Source: Ktedonobacteria bacterium
GTDB taxonomy: Bacteria > Chloroflexota > Ktedonobacteria > Ktedonobacterales > JACDGC01
Direction of reading: 5' to 3'
DNA length: 64,000 bases
Assembly: GCA_027459785.1 (NCBI GenBank)
Contig: DAIDGU010000026.1
Span: forward strand, 1-64,000
The notes beneath the pieces were generated by a model. That model did not search any database and was not told the DNA's origin. It worked only from the letters and a program-made list of their open reading frames with translations. Of this stretch, positions 41,275-50,309 are shown piece after piece (the first letter of the stretch is position 1; each line of letters opens with the position of its first letter). The position numbers and the translations under genes were made by a program.

Positions 41275-43169
41275 ACCCGACACGTAGCACACAACGCCCT
41301 GGTGGCCCCATCGGCCCCAGCGGGCCAGGACCAATGGGCCGCATGGGCGGCATGGGCATGCCTGTGCAAAAAGCTAAAGATTTCCGGGGGACGCTCTTTC
41401 GCCTGCTCGGCTATTTCAAACCGCAGATGTGGCGCTTGGTGGCCGTCCTGCTGACGGCGATCATCAGCACCGTCTTCACCATCGTCGGCCCGAAGATCTT
41501 GGGCCTGGCGACCACCAAACTCTTCGAGGGCGTGGTGGCGAAGTTCCAGCATGTGCCGGGTGCCGCGATTGATTTCACCTACATCGGCGACGTGTTGTTG
41601 ATCCTGGCGGGCTTGTACCTCATCAGCGCGATCTTCAACTACGTGCAGCAATACATCATGGCCAGCGTGGCGCAAAAGACGGTGTATACGCTGCGCCGCC
41701 AGGTGGATGAGAAGCTCGCGCGCCTGCCCTTGCGCTTTTATGACGCGCGCACCCATGGCGAGATCATGAGCCGCGCCGTCAACGACATGGATAACATCAG
41801 CAGCACCTTGCAGCAGAGTCTGACGCAGTTGATCATCTCCGTCATCACGCTGGTCGGCGTGGTGGTGATGATGCTGACCATCAGCCCCTTGCTGACGACC
41901 GTGGTGCTGATTACCTTCCCGCTGAGCATCTTCGTCACCACCGTCATCGCCAAACGCTCGCAACGCTATTTCAAGGATCAGCAGCGGGCGCTGGGCGAAC
42001 TCAACGGCCATGTAGAAGAGATGTATAGCGGCCATAAGATCGTCAAAGCCTTTGGCCATGAGCGCCAGGCGGTGGCAACCTTCGATGAACTCAATGCTCA
42101 CCTCTACAACGCTGGCTGGCGGGCGCAGTTCATTTCGGGGATGATCATGCCGTTGATGAACTTCATCGGCAACATTGGCTTCGTCTTCGTCAGCGTCATC
42201 GGCGGCATCATGGTGACGCAGCGCACCATCGCCATCGGCGACGTGCAGGCGTTCATCCAATATGCCCGCCAGTTCACGATGCCGATCACACAGATCGCCA
42301 GCTTCACTAATGTCATCCAGTCCACGATGGCTTCCGCCGAGCGCGTCTTCGAGCTGCTGGACGAGCCGGAGGAGTCGCCCGATAACCTGGCGGCACCGGC
42401 GATGGTGGCCACGCGTGGCGCAGTGGCGTTCCAGCACGTCGCTTTCGGCTACGCGCCGGATGTGGCGCTGATCGAAGACATGAACATCACCGCCCAGCCG
42501 GGGCAGACCATCGCCATCGTCGGCCCGACCGGCGCGGGCAAAACCACGCTGGTCAACCTGCTGATGCGCTTCTACGATGTCACCAGCGGCGCGATCCTGG
42601 TAGACGGCGTGGACATCCGCGACATCCAGCGCGGCGAACTGCGCCGGATGTTCGGCATGGTGCTGCAAGACACCTGGCTCTTCAACGGCACGATCCGCGA
42701 GAACATCGCCTATGGCCGCGCCGGCGCGACGGAAGAGGAGATCATCCAGGCGGCCAAAGCCGCGCACGCCGATCACTTCATCCGCACGCTCCCCGCGAAT
42801 TACGACACGGTGCTGAACGAAGAAGCGTCGAATCTCTCGCAAGGGCAAAAGCAATTGCTGACCATCGCCCGCGCGATCCTCGCCAACCCCGCGATCTTGA
42901 TCCTGGACGAGGCGACGAGCAGCGTGGATACGCGCACGGAGATCGCCATCCAACGCGCGATGTTGGCGCTGATGCAGGGGCGCACGAGCTTCGTCATCGC
43001 CCACCGCCTTTCGACCATCCGCGATGCCGACCTGATCCTGGTGATGAACCACGGGCGCATCGTCGAGCAAGGCACGCACACCGAACTACTGGCCGCGAAC
43101 GGCTTCTACGCCGATCTCTATAACAGCCAGTTCACGGCGATGGCAGCCCAACAGGCGGCAGTGTCCTAA
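41271..43169 (+). CDS. ABC exporter half-transporter, catalytic subunit
   Basis: The 632-residue partner. It begins with about 40 Gly/Pro/Met-rich residues (GPIGPSGPGPMGRMGGMGMP), followed by six membrane helices. The nucleotide-binding domain has Walker A GPTGAGKTT, signature LSQGQKQ in place of LSGGQ, and Walker B ILILDEATSSVD with the catalytic Glu547 intact. An altered signature here and a missing Glu in the other subunit both fall in one composite site, as expected for a heterodimer. The ATG overlaps the previous TGA, so equal synthesis is likely. The unusual Met/Gly-rich N-terminus is common in such subunits of Chloroflexota and Firmicutes. Confidence 0.92.
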   Translation: MNPTRSTQRPGGPIGPSGPGPMGRMGGMGMPVQKAKDFRGTLFRLLGYFKPQMWRLVAVLLTAIISTVFTIVGPKILGLATTKLFEGVVAKFQHVPGAAIDFTYIGDVLLILAGLYLISAIFNYVQQYIMASVAQKTVYTLRRQVDEKLARLPLRFYDARTHGEIMSRAVNDMDNISSTLQQSLTQLIISVITLVGVVVMMLTISPLLTTVVLITFPLSIFVTTVIAKRSQRYFKDQQRALGELNGHVEEMYSGHKIVKAFGHERQAVATFDELNAHLYNAGWRAQFISGMIMPLMNFIGNIGFVFVSVIGGIMVTQRTIAIGDVQAFIQYARQFTMPITQIASFTNVIQSTMASAERVFELLDEPEESPDNLAAPAMVATRGAVAFQHVAFGYAPDVALIEDMNITAQPGQTIAIVGPTGAGKTTLVNLLMRFYDVTSGAILVDGVDIRDIQRGELRRMFGMVLQDTWLFNGTIRENIAYGRAGATEEEIIQAAKAAHADHFIRTLPANYDTVLNEEASNLSQGQKQLLTIARAILANPAILILDEATSSVDTRTEIAIQRAMLALMQGRTSFVIAHRLSTIRDADLILVMNHGRIVEQGTHTELLAANGFYADLYNSQFTAMAAQQAAVS

Positions 43170-43234
43170 ACTGTCATGGGTAAACCTAGCGTGGGTTGAT
43201 TTAACGATGGTGAGGCAGACAGCGCGCATCGTGG

Positions 43235-43254
43235 GGCGGACATTCCTGTCCGCC
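43235..43254. repeat. Family E hairpin with compensated stem
   Basis: GGCGGACA-TTCC-TGTCCGCC has the same TTCC loop as the GACAGACA-TTCC-TGTCTGTC copies but different outer stem bases, changed on both sides. It lies in the gap after the exporter. Confidence 0.85.
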
Positions 43255-43317
43255 TCCTGGTAAAATCGGTCCCATTCGTATCCCCCTATATCGTACAATC
43301 TAAGCAAAAGGTGGCGC

Positions 43318-43505
43318 ATGAAAGAGTTGTTGCAAGAAAAACGTGCAGAGATTTTGCGCCTGGCGGCTGAGTATGGCGCACATAATGTGCGCATATTATT
43401 TGCAGATAATTGGTGAAGCTGCACGCTCGTTGTCGGAGGGATTACGCCATCTGTATTCAACGACTTCCTGGCAGCAGATTATTGCTATGCGTAAGATGCA
43501 TCGCG
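43318..43505 (+). pseudogene. Fused MntA/HepT toxin-antitoxin remnant
   Basis: ATG 43318 starts MKELLQEKRAEILRLAAEYG, then AHNVRI, the first helix and strand of an MntA-type minimal nucleotidyltransferase. The sequence breaks before the GSxARG motif. A few bases on, in another frame, YYLQIIGEAARSLSEGLRHL and TTSWQQIIAMRKM follow. This is the core of HepT, the HEPN RNase toxin that MntA neutralises by AMPylation, cut just before the catalytic RxxxxHxY. An internal deletion seems to have joined the two genes. GGTGG precedes the ATG. Neither product can be active. Confidence 0.75.
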
Positions 43506-43576
43506 CCCGTACAACAAACGTAGGACGCTCCCACCTGTCAGCGGGCGAACAGGAATATCCGTCCCACGTCTGCGCT

Positions 43577-43603
43577 CCCCTCTCCATCGCCGATGGGGAG
43601 GGG
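43577..43603. repeat. Family C CCCCTCTCCATC palindrome
   Basis: CCCCTCTCCATC-GCC-GATGGGGAGGGG lies between the HepT relic and the convergent membrane protein gene; CGGGCGAACAGGAATATCCG precedes it. Confidence 0.8.
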
Positions 43604-43628
43604 CCGGGGGTGGGTCCGTCTCGCCGCC

Positions 43629-45350
43629 CTACCACCCCAGGGTGCGCGCTGCCCAGATGAAGCCGTTATCCAGCACGAGCGCGGCCCCGGCGACCACCAC
43701 CAGCGCGAAAAACGCCGCCGCAACGCCGTAGGGTGATGCGCGGGTGCGCTTGAAATCTTCTTCTTGCAGCTTGAGATATTGCAACCGGGCCACGTCGTAT
43801 TGCACGGTCGGCACGTCTTCGGCCAGGGCGGGTTCGGGAGCCAGGCGGTCGAGCCGCACGGCGACTTCGCGTTGCTGCGCTTCCACCTCGTCCAGCCGGG
43901 CTTGCCGCCAGCGGCGGGTGCCACGGGCATAGGGGAAGGCGACGGCCAGCAGGTAGAGCAGCACGATGATGGCGAGCGCGGCGGGCGCGAGCGGGGTGAG
44001 CTGCCCATAGCGCGTCACCAGCAATGGCTGCGTGAGCGCCGGCACATGGCGGGCAACGGCCAGTAATCCCGCCAAGCCCAGCAGCGTCACAAATGCCAGC
44101 ACCGGCAATGCACCGCCCAGCGCCACCTGGCGCATCTGGGGCGGGCGGGCGGTACCGCGCGCCAGTTCGCGCCCCAGCATCCCCTGGTAGATCAGCAGCG
44201 CGGGCAAGGCCACCAACAGCGGCAGCGCCAGCAAAACGCCGACGGTGCCGGCGAGGATCACCAATGGTACGCCGACCGCATGGCGCAAGATCTCCGCGAG
44301 GCCACTGGCACCATAGAGTACGCCACCTGCCTGCAACGTGTGGGCGAAGAGCCAGCCGGCATAGCCGAGCGTCCCCAGGGCAGCCAACAGCCCCAGCGTC
44401 GTGGCGATCCAGTGCCAGCCGGTGAGCAGGCCCAAACTGACATGGCTCTCAGCTTCGATCAAGCGCCAGCGCACCGCGCCCATCACAAAGCGCAGCGAGA
44501 TGCGCCCGGTGATGAGCAGGCTAACAGCATAGGCCCAGACGACGGTGAGCGCACCGGCGGCGAGGGCGAACATGACTGCCGGCGCGCCTAGCCCCAGCAC
44601 GAAGCTGCTGGCGGCGACGCCGACGACACTGGCAGCGACGAAGCCGCCGATAAAAACCGCCAGGAACGTGAGGAGGCGAAAAAAGATGATGTGCGCTGTA
44701 CTCATGCTGGCGAAGCCGACCGCCGCGCGCAGATCTTCCAGCGCGGTTCCCAGGCTGAAGACGGCGGGGCCACCGCCGTCGCCGCCCTGCAATCCGCGCC
44801 GCCAGGCCGTGAGAGCTTCGGCGTAAAGTCGGGTGCGGAAGCGCCACAGCGGGGCGACGCGCATGGATGCGCCACCAGTGGCGCGGGGGGTGGGCGCGGG
44901 CAATTCCCAATCGCTTTCCACCAGAGGCCGCGCCGAAGCGGCTTCTTGCTGCAAGCGGCTCACGCGCCGGGTGGCGGCCACCGCGCGCTGCCGATACACC
45001 GGCATGGCAGCGACCTCGGCGAAGCGCCCCTCCGCCAGGCCGGCCCATGCCAGCGCCGCCAGTTCGGTAAACGCTTCCACCGCCTCGTGCATCTGCCGCC
45101 CTTTGGCGCGGGCCAGGCCCGTGGCGTGCAGCCGTGCTGGCAGATCCAGCAATTGCTCTGTCAGCACATTCAGTTCGCTCTGGGCCTGCTGAACGGCTTC
45201 GGCTTGTCGGCGGGCGCGCAACCCGCCGGTTGTGCCAATCGGCTGTGAAAGCCGCGCGCTGGGCTGCGACAGGCGCGGGTACGAAGTGCTGGTCGGCTGT
45301 GACCCCGGCCCCAACGGTCCGCCCGGCGGCAGCAGACTATCTTGATTCAT
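43629..45350 (-). CDS. Large membrane protein with helical ends
   Basis: A 573-residue protein. The first 150 residues are soluble and helical (QAEAVQQAQSELNVLTEQLL, FTELAALAWAGLAEGRF). About eight hydrophobic helices lie between 210 and 460, including FLAVFIGGFVAASVVGVAAS, IATTLGLLAALGTLGYAGWL and LVILAGTVGVLLALPLLVAL. A charged helix (WRQARLDEVEAQQREVAVRL) is followed by a final membrane segment. The ATG follows GAGGA. No transporter or enzyme signature is recognised. It is divergent from the flagellar block, with 227 bp between. Confidence 0.65.
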   Translation of the reverse strand: MNQDSLLPPGGPLGPGSQPTSTSYPRLSQPSARLSQPIGTTGGLRARRQAEAVQQAQSELNVLTEQLLDLPARLHATGLARAKGRQMHEAVEAFTELAALAWAGLAEGRFAEVAAMPVYRQRAVAATRRVSRLQQEAASARPLVESDWELPAPTPRATGGASMRVAPLWRFRTRLYAEALTAWRRGLQGGDGGGPAVFSLGTALEDLRAAVGFASMSTAHIIFFRLLTFLAVFIGGFVAASVVGVAASSFVLGLGAPAVMFALAAGALTVVWAYAVSLLITGRISLRFVMGAVRWRLIEAESHVSLGLLTGWHWIATTLGLLAALGTLGYAGWLFAHTLQAGGVLYGASGLAEILRHAVGVPLVILAGTVGVLLALPLLVALPALLIYQGMLGRELARGTARPPQMRQVALGGALPVLAFVTLLGLAGLLAVARHVPALTQPLLVTRYGQLTPLAPAALAIIVLLYLLAVAFPYARGTRRWRQARLDEVEAQQREVAVRLDRLAPEPALAEDVPTVQYDVARLQYLKLQEEDFKRTRASPYGVAAAFFALVVVAGAALVLDNGFIWAARTLGW

Positions 45351-45577
45351 GGGATGATGTCCTCGGCGCGTAATCTTGGATAATACCAGGTGGCAACGGG
45401 GATGCGCGCTCGCCTCATTCTAGCAGCCCATCCGCCACGGCGTCTAGCACCATCCCCCTGATGGTGAGCAGAGACCGTTTTCCGCGCCAGAAGGGGACAT
45501 TCGCCCCTACTGAACCGCCGGTTCCCTACGGTATGCTGTCTGTGCCAGCGATAATCAGTAATCACGGAGGTGCCTGG
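45351..45577. promoter_or_regulatory. Divergent spacer upstream of the flagellar block
   Basis: TATGCT at 45532-45537 lies 40 bases before flgC, but no good -35 is seen and no clear sigma-28 (TAAA-N15-GCCGATAA) or sigma-54 box is found. AGGGGACATTCGCCCCT at 45492-45508 is a palindrome of the GTAGGGGCG repeat type. Confidence 0.3.
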
Positions 45578-46045
45578 ATGAGTTTTTTTACAGCGCTCGA
45601 CATCAGCGGATCGGGCCTGACGGCGCAGCAGACGCGCATGGACACGATCGCCGACAACATCGCCAACGTCAACACCACGCAGACGGCGGCAGGCGGGCCA
45701 TATCAGCGCGAAGAGGCGGTGTTCATGCCCATCGCGGTCACACCCCCCCTTGGCGCGCCGCCCGCGCCCCCGGTGCCGCTGCCGGGCGGCGGCATCTCGC
45801 AGCCGGTGACGAACGGCGTCATGGTCTCGTCCATCGCCATTGACCGTTCGGCGGGCCGCCTCGTCTACGATCCGACCAATCCCCAGGCGAATAAGCAGGG
45901 GTATGTCGCCTATCCCAATGTCAACCTCGTCACCGAAGTCTCGGATATGATGGGCGCGACGCGCGCCTATCAGGCGAACGTCACCGCGCTGAACGCCGTC
46001 AAGACGATGGCCGTCAACGCGCTGGACATCGGCAAGGGTGCCTGA
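45578..46045 (+). CDS. flgC: Flagellar basal-body rod protein FlgC
   Basis: FlgC is one of the proximal rod proteins that connect the MS-ring to the hook. The 155-residue product has both rod/hook family signatures: N-terminal LDISGSGLTAQQTRMDTIAD, then NIANVNT, and C-terminal VNLVTEVSDMMGATRAYQAN. ACGGAGGTG precedes the ATG at 45578; the frame is open upstream to 45461. In most genomes flgB lies directly before flgC, but here flgC opens the block and flgB comes 6 kb later. fliE follows after 50 bp. Confidence 0.93.
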   Translation: MSFFTALDISGSGLTAQQTRMDTIADNIANVNTTQTAAGGPYQREEAVFMPIAVTPPLGAPPAPPVPLPGGGISQPVTNGVMVSSIAIDRSAGRLVYDPTNPQANKQGYVAYPNVNLVTEVSDMMGATRAYQANVTALNAVKTMAVNALDIGKGA

Positions 46046-46095
46046 TAATTCAGCGCATACCTCATTTCATCGCTAGGAAAGGATGCCAACCAACC

Positions 46096-46434
46096 ATGAC
46101 ACCGATTATCCCTACCTCAATCGGCCTCGCGCCGGTGCAGGCACCGGCCATCCCGGCGGATGGCTTCGTCGGCGCGGCGCAGAGCGCGCCGACCGTCGGC
46201 GCGGGCCAGACGTTCCAGAACTTCGGCGATCTGCTGGGCCAGGCGCTCGATGCCGTGAACGGCACCCAGGCCCAGGCCGACGCCGCCGCCACGCAACTCG
46301 TCAGCGGGCAATCCACCGACATCCATACCGTGATGATCGACATGCAACAGGCCAAGACGACCTTCGACCTGGCCGTGCAGGTCCGCAACAAAGCGCTGGA
46401 TGCCTATAACGAACTGATGCACACCCAATTCTAA
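46096..46434 (+). CDS. fliE: Flagellar hook-basal body protein FliE
   Basis: FliE joins the MS-ring to the rod. The 112-residue product has the family core in its second half: FGDLLGQALDAVNGTQAQAD, then SGQSTDIHTVMIDMQQAKTT and LAVQVRNKALDAYNELM. The N-terminus is a Pro/Ala-rich tail typical of the export region. GGAAAGGATG lies upstream. It sits between flgC and fliF, the usual order. Confidence 0.92.
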   Translation: MTPIIPTSIGLAPVQAPAIPADGFVGAAQSAPTVGAGQTFQNFGDLLGQALDAVNGTQAQADAAATQLVSGQSTDIHTVMIDMQQAKTTFDLAVQVRNKALDAYNELMHTQF

Positions 46435-46452
46435 GCCGAGGAGCGCCTTCCT

Positions 46453-48117
46453 ATGCCGACTGGACCCACCGCCCTGCTGGAACGCGCCCGCGCGACCTGG
46501 GGGCGCATCTCACGGTCGCAGCGCATCGCGCTGGTCGCGGGCGTCGCCGTCTCGCTGGGCCTGGTGATCGCCTTCATCGTGTGGTCGCAAGGGACGACGT
46601 ATGGCGTGCTGTTCAGCAATTTGCAGACGCAAGATGCTTCGGCCATCGTCACGCAGTTGAAAGCGAATAAGATCCCCTACCAGCTCGCCAGTAATGGCAC
46701 GGTGATCGAAGTGCCGACAGCGATGGTGGATGCGACGCGCCTGATGTTGGCCGGTGACGGCCTACCCAACCAGGGGACCGTCGGCTTCGAGATCTTCGAC
46801 AAGCAGAATCCTCTGGGCATGACAGACTTCATGCAACAACTCGACTATCAGCGCGGGCTGGAAGGCGAGCTGACACGCACCATCGAGCAGATCAACGGCG
46901 TCAGTGCCGCCTGGGTGAATATCGTCCTGCCACAGAGTTCGCTCTATACCTCGTCGCAGCAAGATCCGACCGCCTCCATCGTCCTGCGGCTGGCACCGGG
47001 GGCGACGCTTGATCCCGGCCAGGTGAAAGCGATCATGCACCTCACCGCCAGCGCCGTGCAGGGCTTGAAACCGGCGGATGTGACCGTGGTGGATACCGAC
47101 GGCAACAACCTTTCCGACGCCGTGAACAATAATGCGCTGACGAACGGCGTCACCGCCGCGACCTACGGCACCGCGCTGGATGTGGAACATGCCTATGAGC
47201 AGGGCTTGAGCCAGCAGGCGATGAGCATGCTGAACGACGTGCTGGGGCCGGGCAAGGCCGTCGTGCGCGTGAATGCTGACCTGAACTGGGACCAATTGCA
47301 GCAAGACAGCACGACCTACACGCCGGGGCAGAATCCCGTCGGCAGCCAAACGACCAACACGATCAACTCGAACGGCTCCGGCACGAGCGCCGGCGGCATC
47401 CCCGGCACAGGCAGCAATCTGGTGCCGACGCCCACCGCGACCGCCGGCACCGGCGGCACCACGTATAACCAGAGCCAGAGCAGCACACAGTATGACGTGT
47501 CGCAGACGGTCGCGCACCTGACGCGCGCCCCCGGCTCCGTGCAGCGCCTGACGGTCGCCGTCTTTCTGGACGGCTCGTACCCCGCCGCAACCGTGACGCA
47601 GATCCAGGCCGCCGTGGCGAACGCCATCGGGCTGAACGCCGCACGTGGCGATCAGATCACCGTCAATGCTATCGCCTTCAACCACAGCACAGATCAGGCG
47701 GCACAAAACGCCTTGCAGGCCCAGCAGCAACAGAGCCAACTGGACGCCTGGGCGCGCAGCCTGGCGCTGGCACTAGCGGCAGCGGCACTGCTCTTTTTCG
47801 CCTGGCAGGCCACCCGGCGGCGTGAGGCGCGGGCGCTGGCTTCCACCGTCGCGCTGGTCAACGAAGTGCAACAGGTGGTCGGGCCGGATGGCACGCCGAC
47901 CATCACGATCACCGCGCCGACCCCAGGCACGGAGACGCCGCTGCTGATGACCGGCCAGGATAACGCCGATAGCCTGCTGGCTATCGCGCGCCAGCGCCAG
48001 ATGAACGAATTCGAGCAGGCGCGTACCAGCGAGATGCGCAAAGGGCTGATGGAGATGGCCAAACAGCATCCTGAGATGCTCGCCAATGTGATTCAAGGAT
48101 GGTTTGACGAGGGATGA
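46453..48117 (+). CDS. fliF: Flagellar MS-ring protein FliF
   Basis: FliF forms the membrane ring on which the flagellum is built. The 554-residue protein has a first membrane helix at about 26-47 (IALVAGVAVSLGLVIAFIVW), ring-building motifs (YGVLFSNLQTQDASAIVTQL, DFMQQLDYQRGLEGELTRTI, GVSAAWVNIVLPQ), a Gly/Thr/Ser-rich insert near 300-340 and a second helix at 436-453. It ends in a cytoplasmic tail (MLANVIQGWFDEG) that binds FliG. GAGGAG precedes the ATG. It overlaps fliG by 4 bases. Confidence 0.95.
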   Translation: MPTGPTALLERARATWGRISRSQRIALVAGVAVSLGLVIAFIVWSQGTTYGVLFSNLQTQDASAIVTQLKANKIPYQLASNGTVIEVPTAMVDATRLMLAGDGLPNQGTVGFEIFDKQNPLGMTDFMQQLDYQRGLEGELTRTIEQINGVSAAWVNIVLPQSSLYTSSQQDPTASIVLRLAPGATLDPGQVKAIMHLTASAVQGLKPADVTVVDTDGNNLSDAVNNNALTNGVTAATYGTALDVEHAYEQGLSQQAMSMLNDVLGPGKAVVRVNADLNWDQLQQDSTTYTPGQNPVGSQTTNTINSNGSGTSAGGIPGTGSNLVPTPTATAGTGGTTYNQSQSSTQYDVSQTVAHLTRAPGSVQRLTVAVFLDGSYPAATVTQIQAAVANAIGLNAARGDQITVNAIAFNHSTDQAAQNALQAQQQQSQLDAWARSLALALAAAALLFFAWQATRRREARALASTVALVNEVQQVVGPDGTPTITITAPTPGTETPLLMTGQDNADSLLAIARQRQMNEFEQARTSEMRKGLMEMAKQHPEMLANVIQGWFDEG

Positions 48118-49154
48118 AGACAGGCAAAGATCTGGCAATCGTTCCGACGCGCGATCCCGCCACGAAGCCGCCCAACGGCAAAGAGAAGGCCGCTCTTTTG
48201 TTGGCAACGATTGGGCCGGAACTTTCCGCCGACGTACTGAAGCAGCTTTCCAGCACGCTCATCGAGCGCGTGATCGCGGAGATGATGGCGCTGCGCAAGT
48301 TCGACACCGCGACGGTCATCGAAGTGTTGGAGGAAAGCTTGATTCGGTCCGGCGCGGCGGCCTTCACCGGCGGCGGCATGGATGTGGCCCGCGATATCCT
48401 CACGCGCACCCTGGGCCAGCAGGCGGCAGAAGACATCATCAAGCGGCTGAGCGCGCAGGGCGCGAACCTGCCGTTTCAATTCCTACGCGATATCGACCGC
48501 AACCAGTTCGCCGATTTCTTGGCGGGAGAGCATCCCCAGACGGTGGCGCTGATCTTGTCGCGCATCTTGCCCGACATGACGGCAAATATGCTGCAACGCC
48601 TGGACCCCGCCCTGCGTGCGGAAGTGACTTTGCGCATCGCCACCATCGAAAACACGCCGCTGGAGGTCGTCCGGGAAGTCGAGGCGCTGATCAAAGATCG
48701 CCTTTCCGGCGCGGTGCAACGCAGCAGCAGCGCGGGCGGCGTCGATTTTCTGGTGCAGGTGCTTTCGCGCACTGATCGCCAGACCGAGCGTGCCTTGCTC
48801 GAACACCTGGATGCCACCGTCCCGGATGTCGCCGACCAGATCCGCGCCAAAATGTTCCTCTTCGAGGATATCGCCAAGCTCGACGACCGCACCATCCAGC
48901 GCATTATCCGCGAACTGGATCTGAAGGAACTGGCGAAGGCGCTCAAGATCACACGTGACGATATGCGCGCGGCGATCTACCGCAATATGTCGTCGCGCGC
49001 CGCAGAGATGTTGCAAGACGAACTGGAGACGATGGGGCCGGTGCGCTCCGATCAGGTCAGCCGGGCGCAACGCAATATCGTCGGCGTGGTGCGCCGCCTG
49101 GAAGAACAGGAAGAGATCGTCATCAATCGTGGTGGCGAGAGCGAGGTCGTGTAG
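48114..49154 (+). CDS. fliG: Flagellar motor switch protein FliG
   Basis: FliG is the rotor protein that contacts the stator and sets rotation direction. The 346-residue product has the usual three domains: N-terminal KEKAALLLATIGPELSADVL binding FliF, the middle EHPQTVALILSRILPDMTA surface that binds FliM, and a C-terminal torque helix with KMFLFEDIAKLDDRTIQRII and KELAKALK. The alternating charged residues of the motor helix are present. Its ATG overlaps the fliF stop. fliM and fliN are not in the window. Confidence 0.95.
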   Translation: MKTGKDLAIVPTRDPATKPPNGKEKAALLLATIGPELSADVLKQLSSTLIERVIAEMMALRKFDTATVIEVLEESLIRSGAAAFTGGGMDVARDILTRTLGQQAAEDIIKRLSAQGANLPFQFLRDIDRNQFADFLAGEHPQTVALILSRILPDMTANMLQRLDPALRAEVTLRIATIENTPLEVVREVEALIKDRLSGAVQRSSSAGGVDFLVQVLSRTDRQTERALLEHLDATVPDVADQIRAKMFLFEDIAKLDDRTIQRIIRELDLKELAKALKITRDDMRAAIYRNMSSRAAEMLQDELETMGPVRSDQVSRAQRNIVGVVRRLEEQEEIVINRGGESEVV

Positions 49155-49158
49155 AGCA

Positions 49159-49210
49159 ATCGAACACGAAGGCCACGAAAGCTCCACGAAAGCCACGAAA
49201 AAGGACGAAG
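49159..49210. repeat. Family B CACGAA run between fliG and fliH
   Basis: GAACACGAAGGCCACGAAAG units continue to the ribosome site of fliH. Only one orientation is present, so no long hairpin forms here. Confidence 0.8.
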
Positions 49211-49223
49211 AGGGAAACCAATC

Positions 49224-50057
49224 ATGGCTCATCGGGTGTCGCGGGCGGGGTGGGTGCAGCACGGGCGTGTGCGCACCGCCGCCGCCGAGCTGCCGCAGTT
49301 GGAAGATCTGCCGCCGCCGGAAGAGGATCTGGCGGGGGGCGAGTTCATGCCGGAGGAGGTGCATGCGCGGCTGGCAGCGGTGGAACATGAGGCGCATGCG
49401 CGCATCGCCGCCGCCCAGGCCCAGGCCGAAGCGCGCATCGCCGAGGCGCTGGCGGAGGCGGAACGCTGGCGGCAACACGCCCTGGCGACGGAAGCCGACG
49501 CCGCGCAACGCGGCTTCAACGCCGGCTATGCCGACGGCGCACAGCAGGGCCGCGCCGAGGCCGAGGCTGCCGTGCGCGCCGAGAATCGCGCCCTGGTGGC
49601 ACAGCTCACCGCGCTGGCGAAACACGCGCGAACCGACCTCCGCGCCGGCATCCGGGCCGCGCAGGCGGGGCTGGCAGACCTGAGCCTGGCCGTCGCTCGC
49701 GCCGTCATCGCCGAGGCTGTGCGGATCGAGCCGGATCTGCTGGCGCGGCGCATCAACCGGCTGCTGGAAGAGGTGGGCGATGCCACGACGGCGGTAGTCC
49801 GGGTCGGCCCTGCCGACTTCGCCGCGCTGCAACCGCTGTGGCCGCTGGCGACGCGCGCCCGGCGCAACGGCGAGCGCGGCCCACGCATCGTCGCCGATGA
49901 CACGCTCGCCCCCGGCGACTGCATCATCGAAGGTCACACGCGCTATTTCGATGCCCGTCTGACTCCCCTTTTCGCCGTGGTCCAAGAGACTTTCGCCGCC
50001 CTGCCGGCACCACCTCGCCATGGTGGCAACGATGCAGAGGATGAGCTGGTGGCGTGA
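49224..50057 (+). CDS. fliH: Flagellar export regulator FliH
   Basis: FliH holds the export ATPase FliI and delivers it to the gate. The 277-residue protein has an N-terminal tail, a long Ala/Glu/Arg helix (RLAAVEHEAHARIAAAQAQA continuing EARIAEALAEAERW) and the C-terminal FliH/V-ATPase-E domain (LSLAVARAVIAEAVRIEPDL, ATTAVVRVGPADF, CIIEGHTRYFDARL). The GAAGAGGG site lies in the end of the repeat. Position before fliI agrees. Confidence 0.88.
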   Translation: MAHRVSRAGWVQHGRVRTAAAELPQLEDLPPPEEDLAGGEFMPEEVHARLAAVEHEAHARIAAAQAQAEARIAEALAEAERWRQHALATEADAAQRGFNAGYADGAQQGRAEAEAAVRAENRALVAQLTALAKHARTDLRAGIRAAQAGLADLSLAVARAVIAEAVRIEPDLLARRINRLLEEVGDATTAVVRVGPADFAALQPLWPLATRARRNGERGPRIVADDTLAPGDCIIEGHTRYFDARLTPLFAVVQETFAALPAPPRHGGNDAEDELVA

Positions 50058-50067
50058 AACCAAGGTG

Positions 50068-50285
50068 CGCGAACACGAAGGCCACGAAAGGTTCACGAAA
50101 AGCACGAAAGAAAGGACGGAACACGTGATGACACCAGATCTTGCGCGAAGCATCACGCAATGGATTGCATATATCCAACTGCACTTCGCGCCTTCTCGCG
50201 CCTATTTCGTGTCATTTCGCGTTCCGCCCATTTTCAAAACCTTCGTGGCTTTCGTGAGCCTTTCGTGGCTTTCGTGTTCGCCCGT
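50068..50285. repeat. Family B inverted pair between fliH and fliI
   Basis: Forward units (GAACACGAAGGCCACGAAAG onward, 50070-50118) and inverse units (CTTTCGTGGCTTTCGTGTTC, 50246-50285) flank 120 bp of ordinary sequence. Read as RNA this would form a long stem with fliI directly after it. Confidence 0.85.
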
Positions 50286-50309
50286 CTTTTCCCATTGGAG
50301 AAACTGATA

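Noticed and set aside
41016..43079. Long minus-strand frames opposite the ABC exporter (687 residues)
   Set aside because: They are mirror frames of a high-GC coding region with strong exporter motifs on the plus strand; the composition is His/Asp/Arg-rich nonsense.
50160..50309. N-terminal extension of FliI
   Set aside because: It runs through the inverse CACGAA units; FliI proteins begin near MFDFTAYHAAL, which has a ribosome site.
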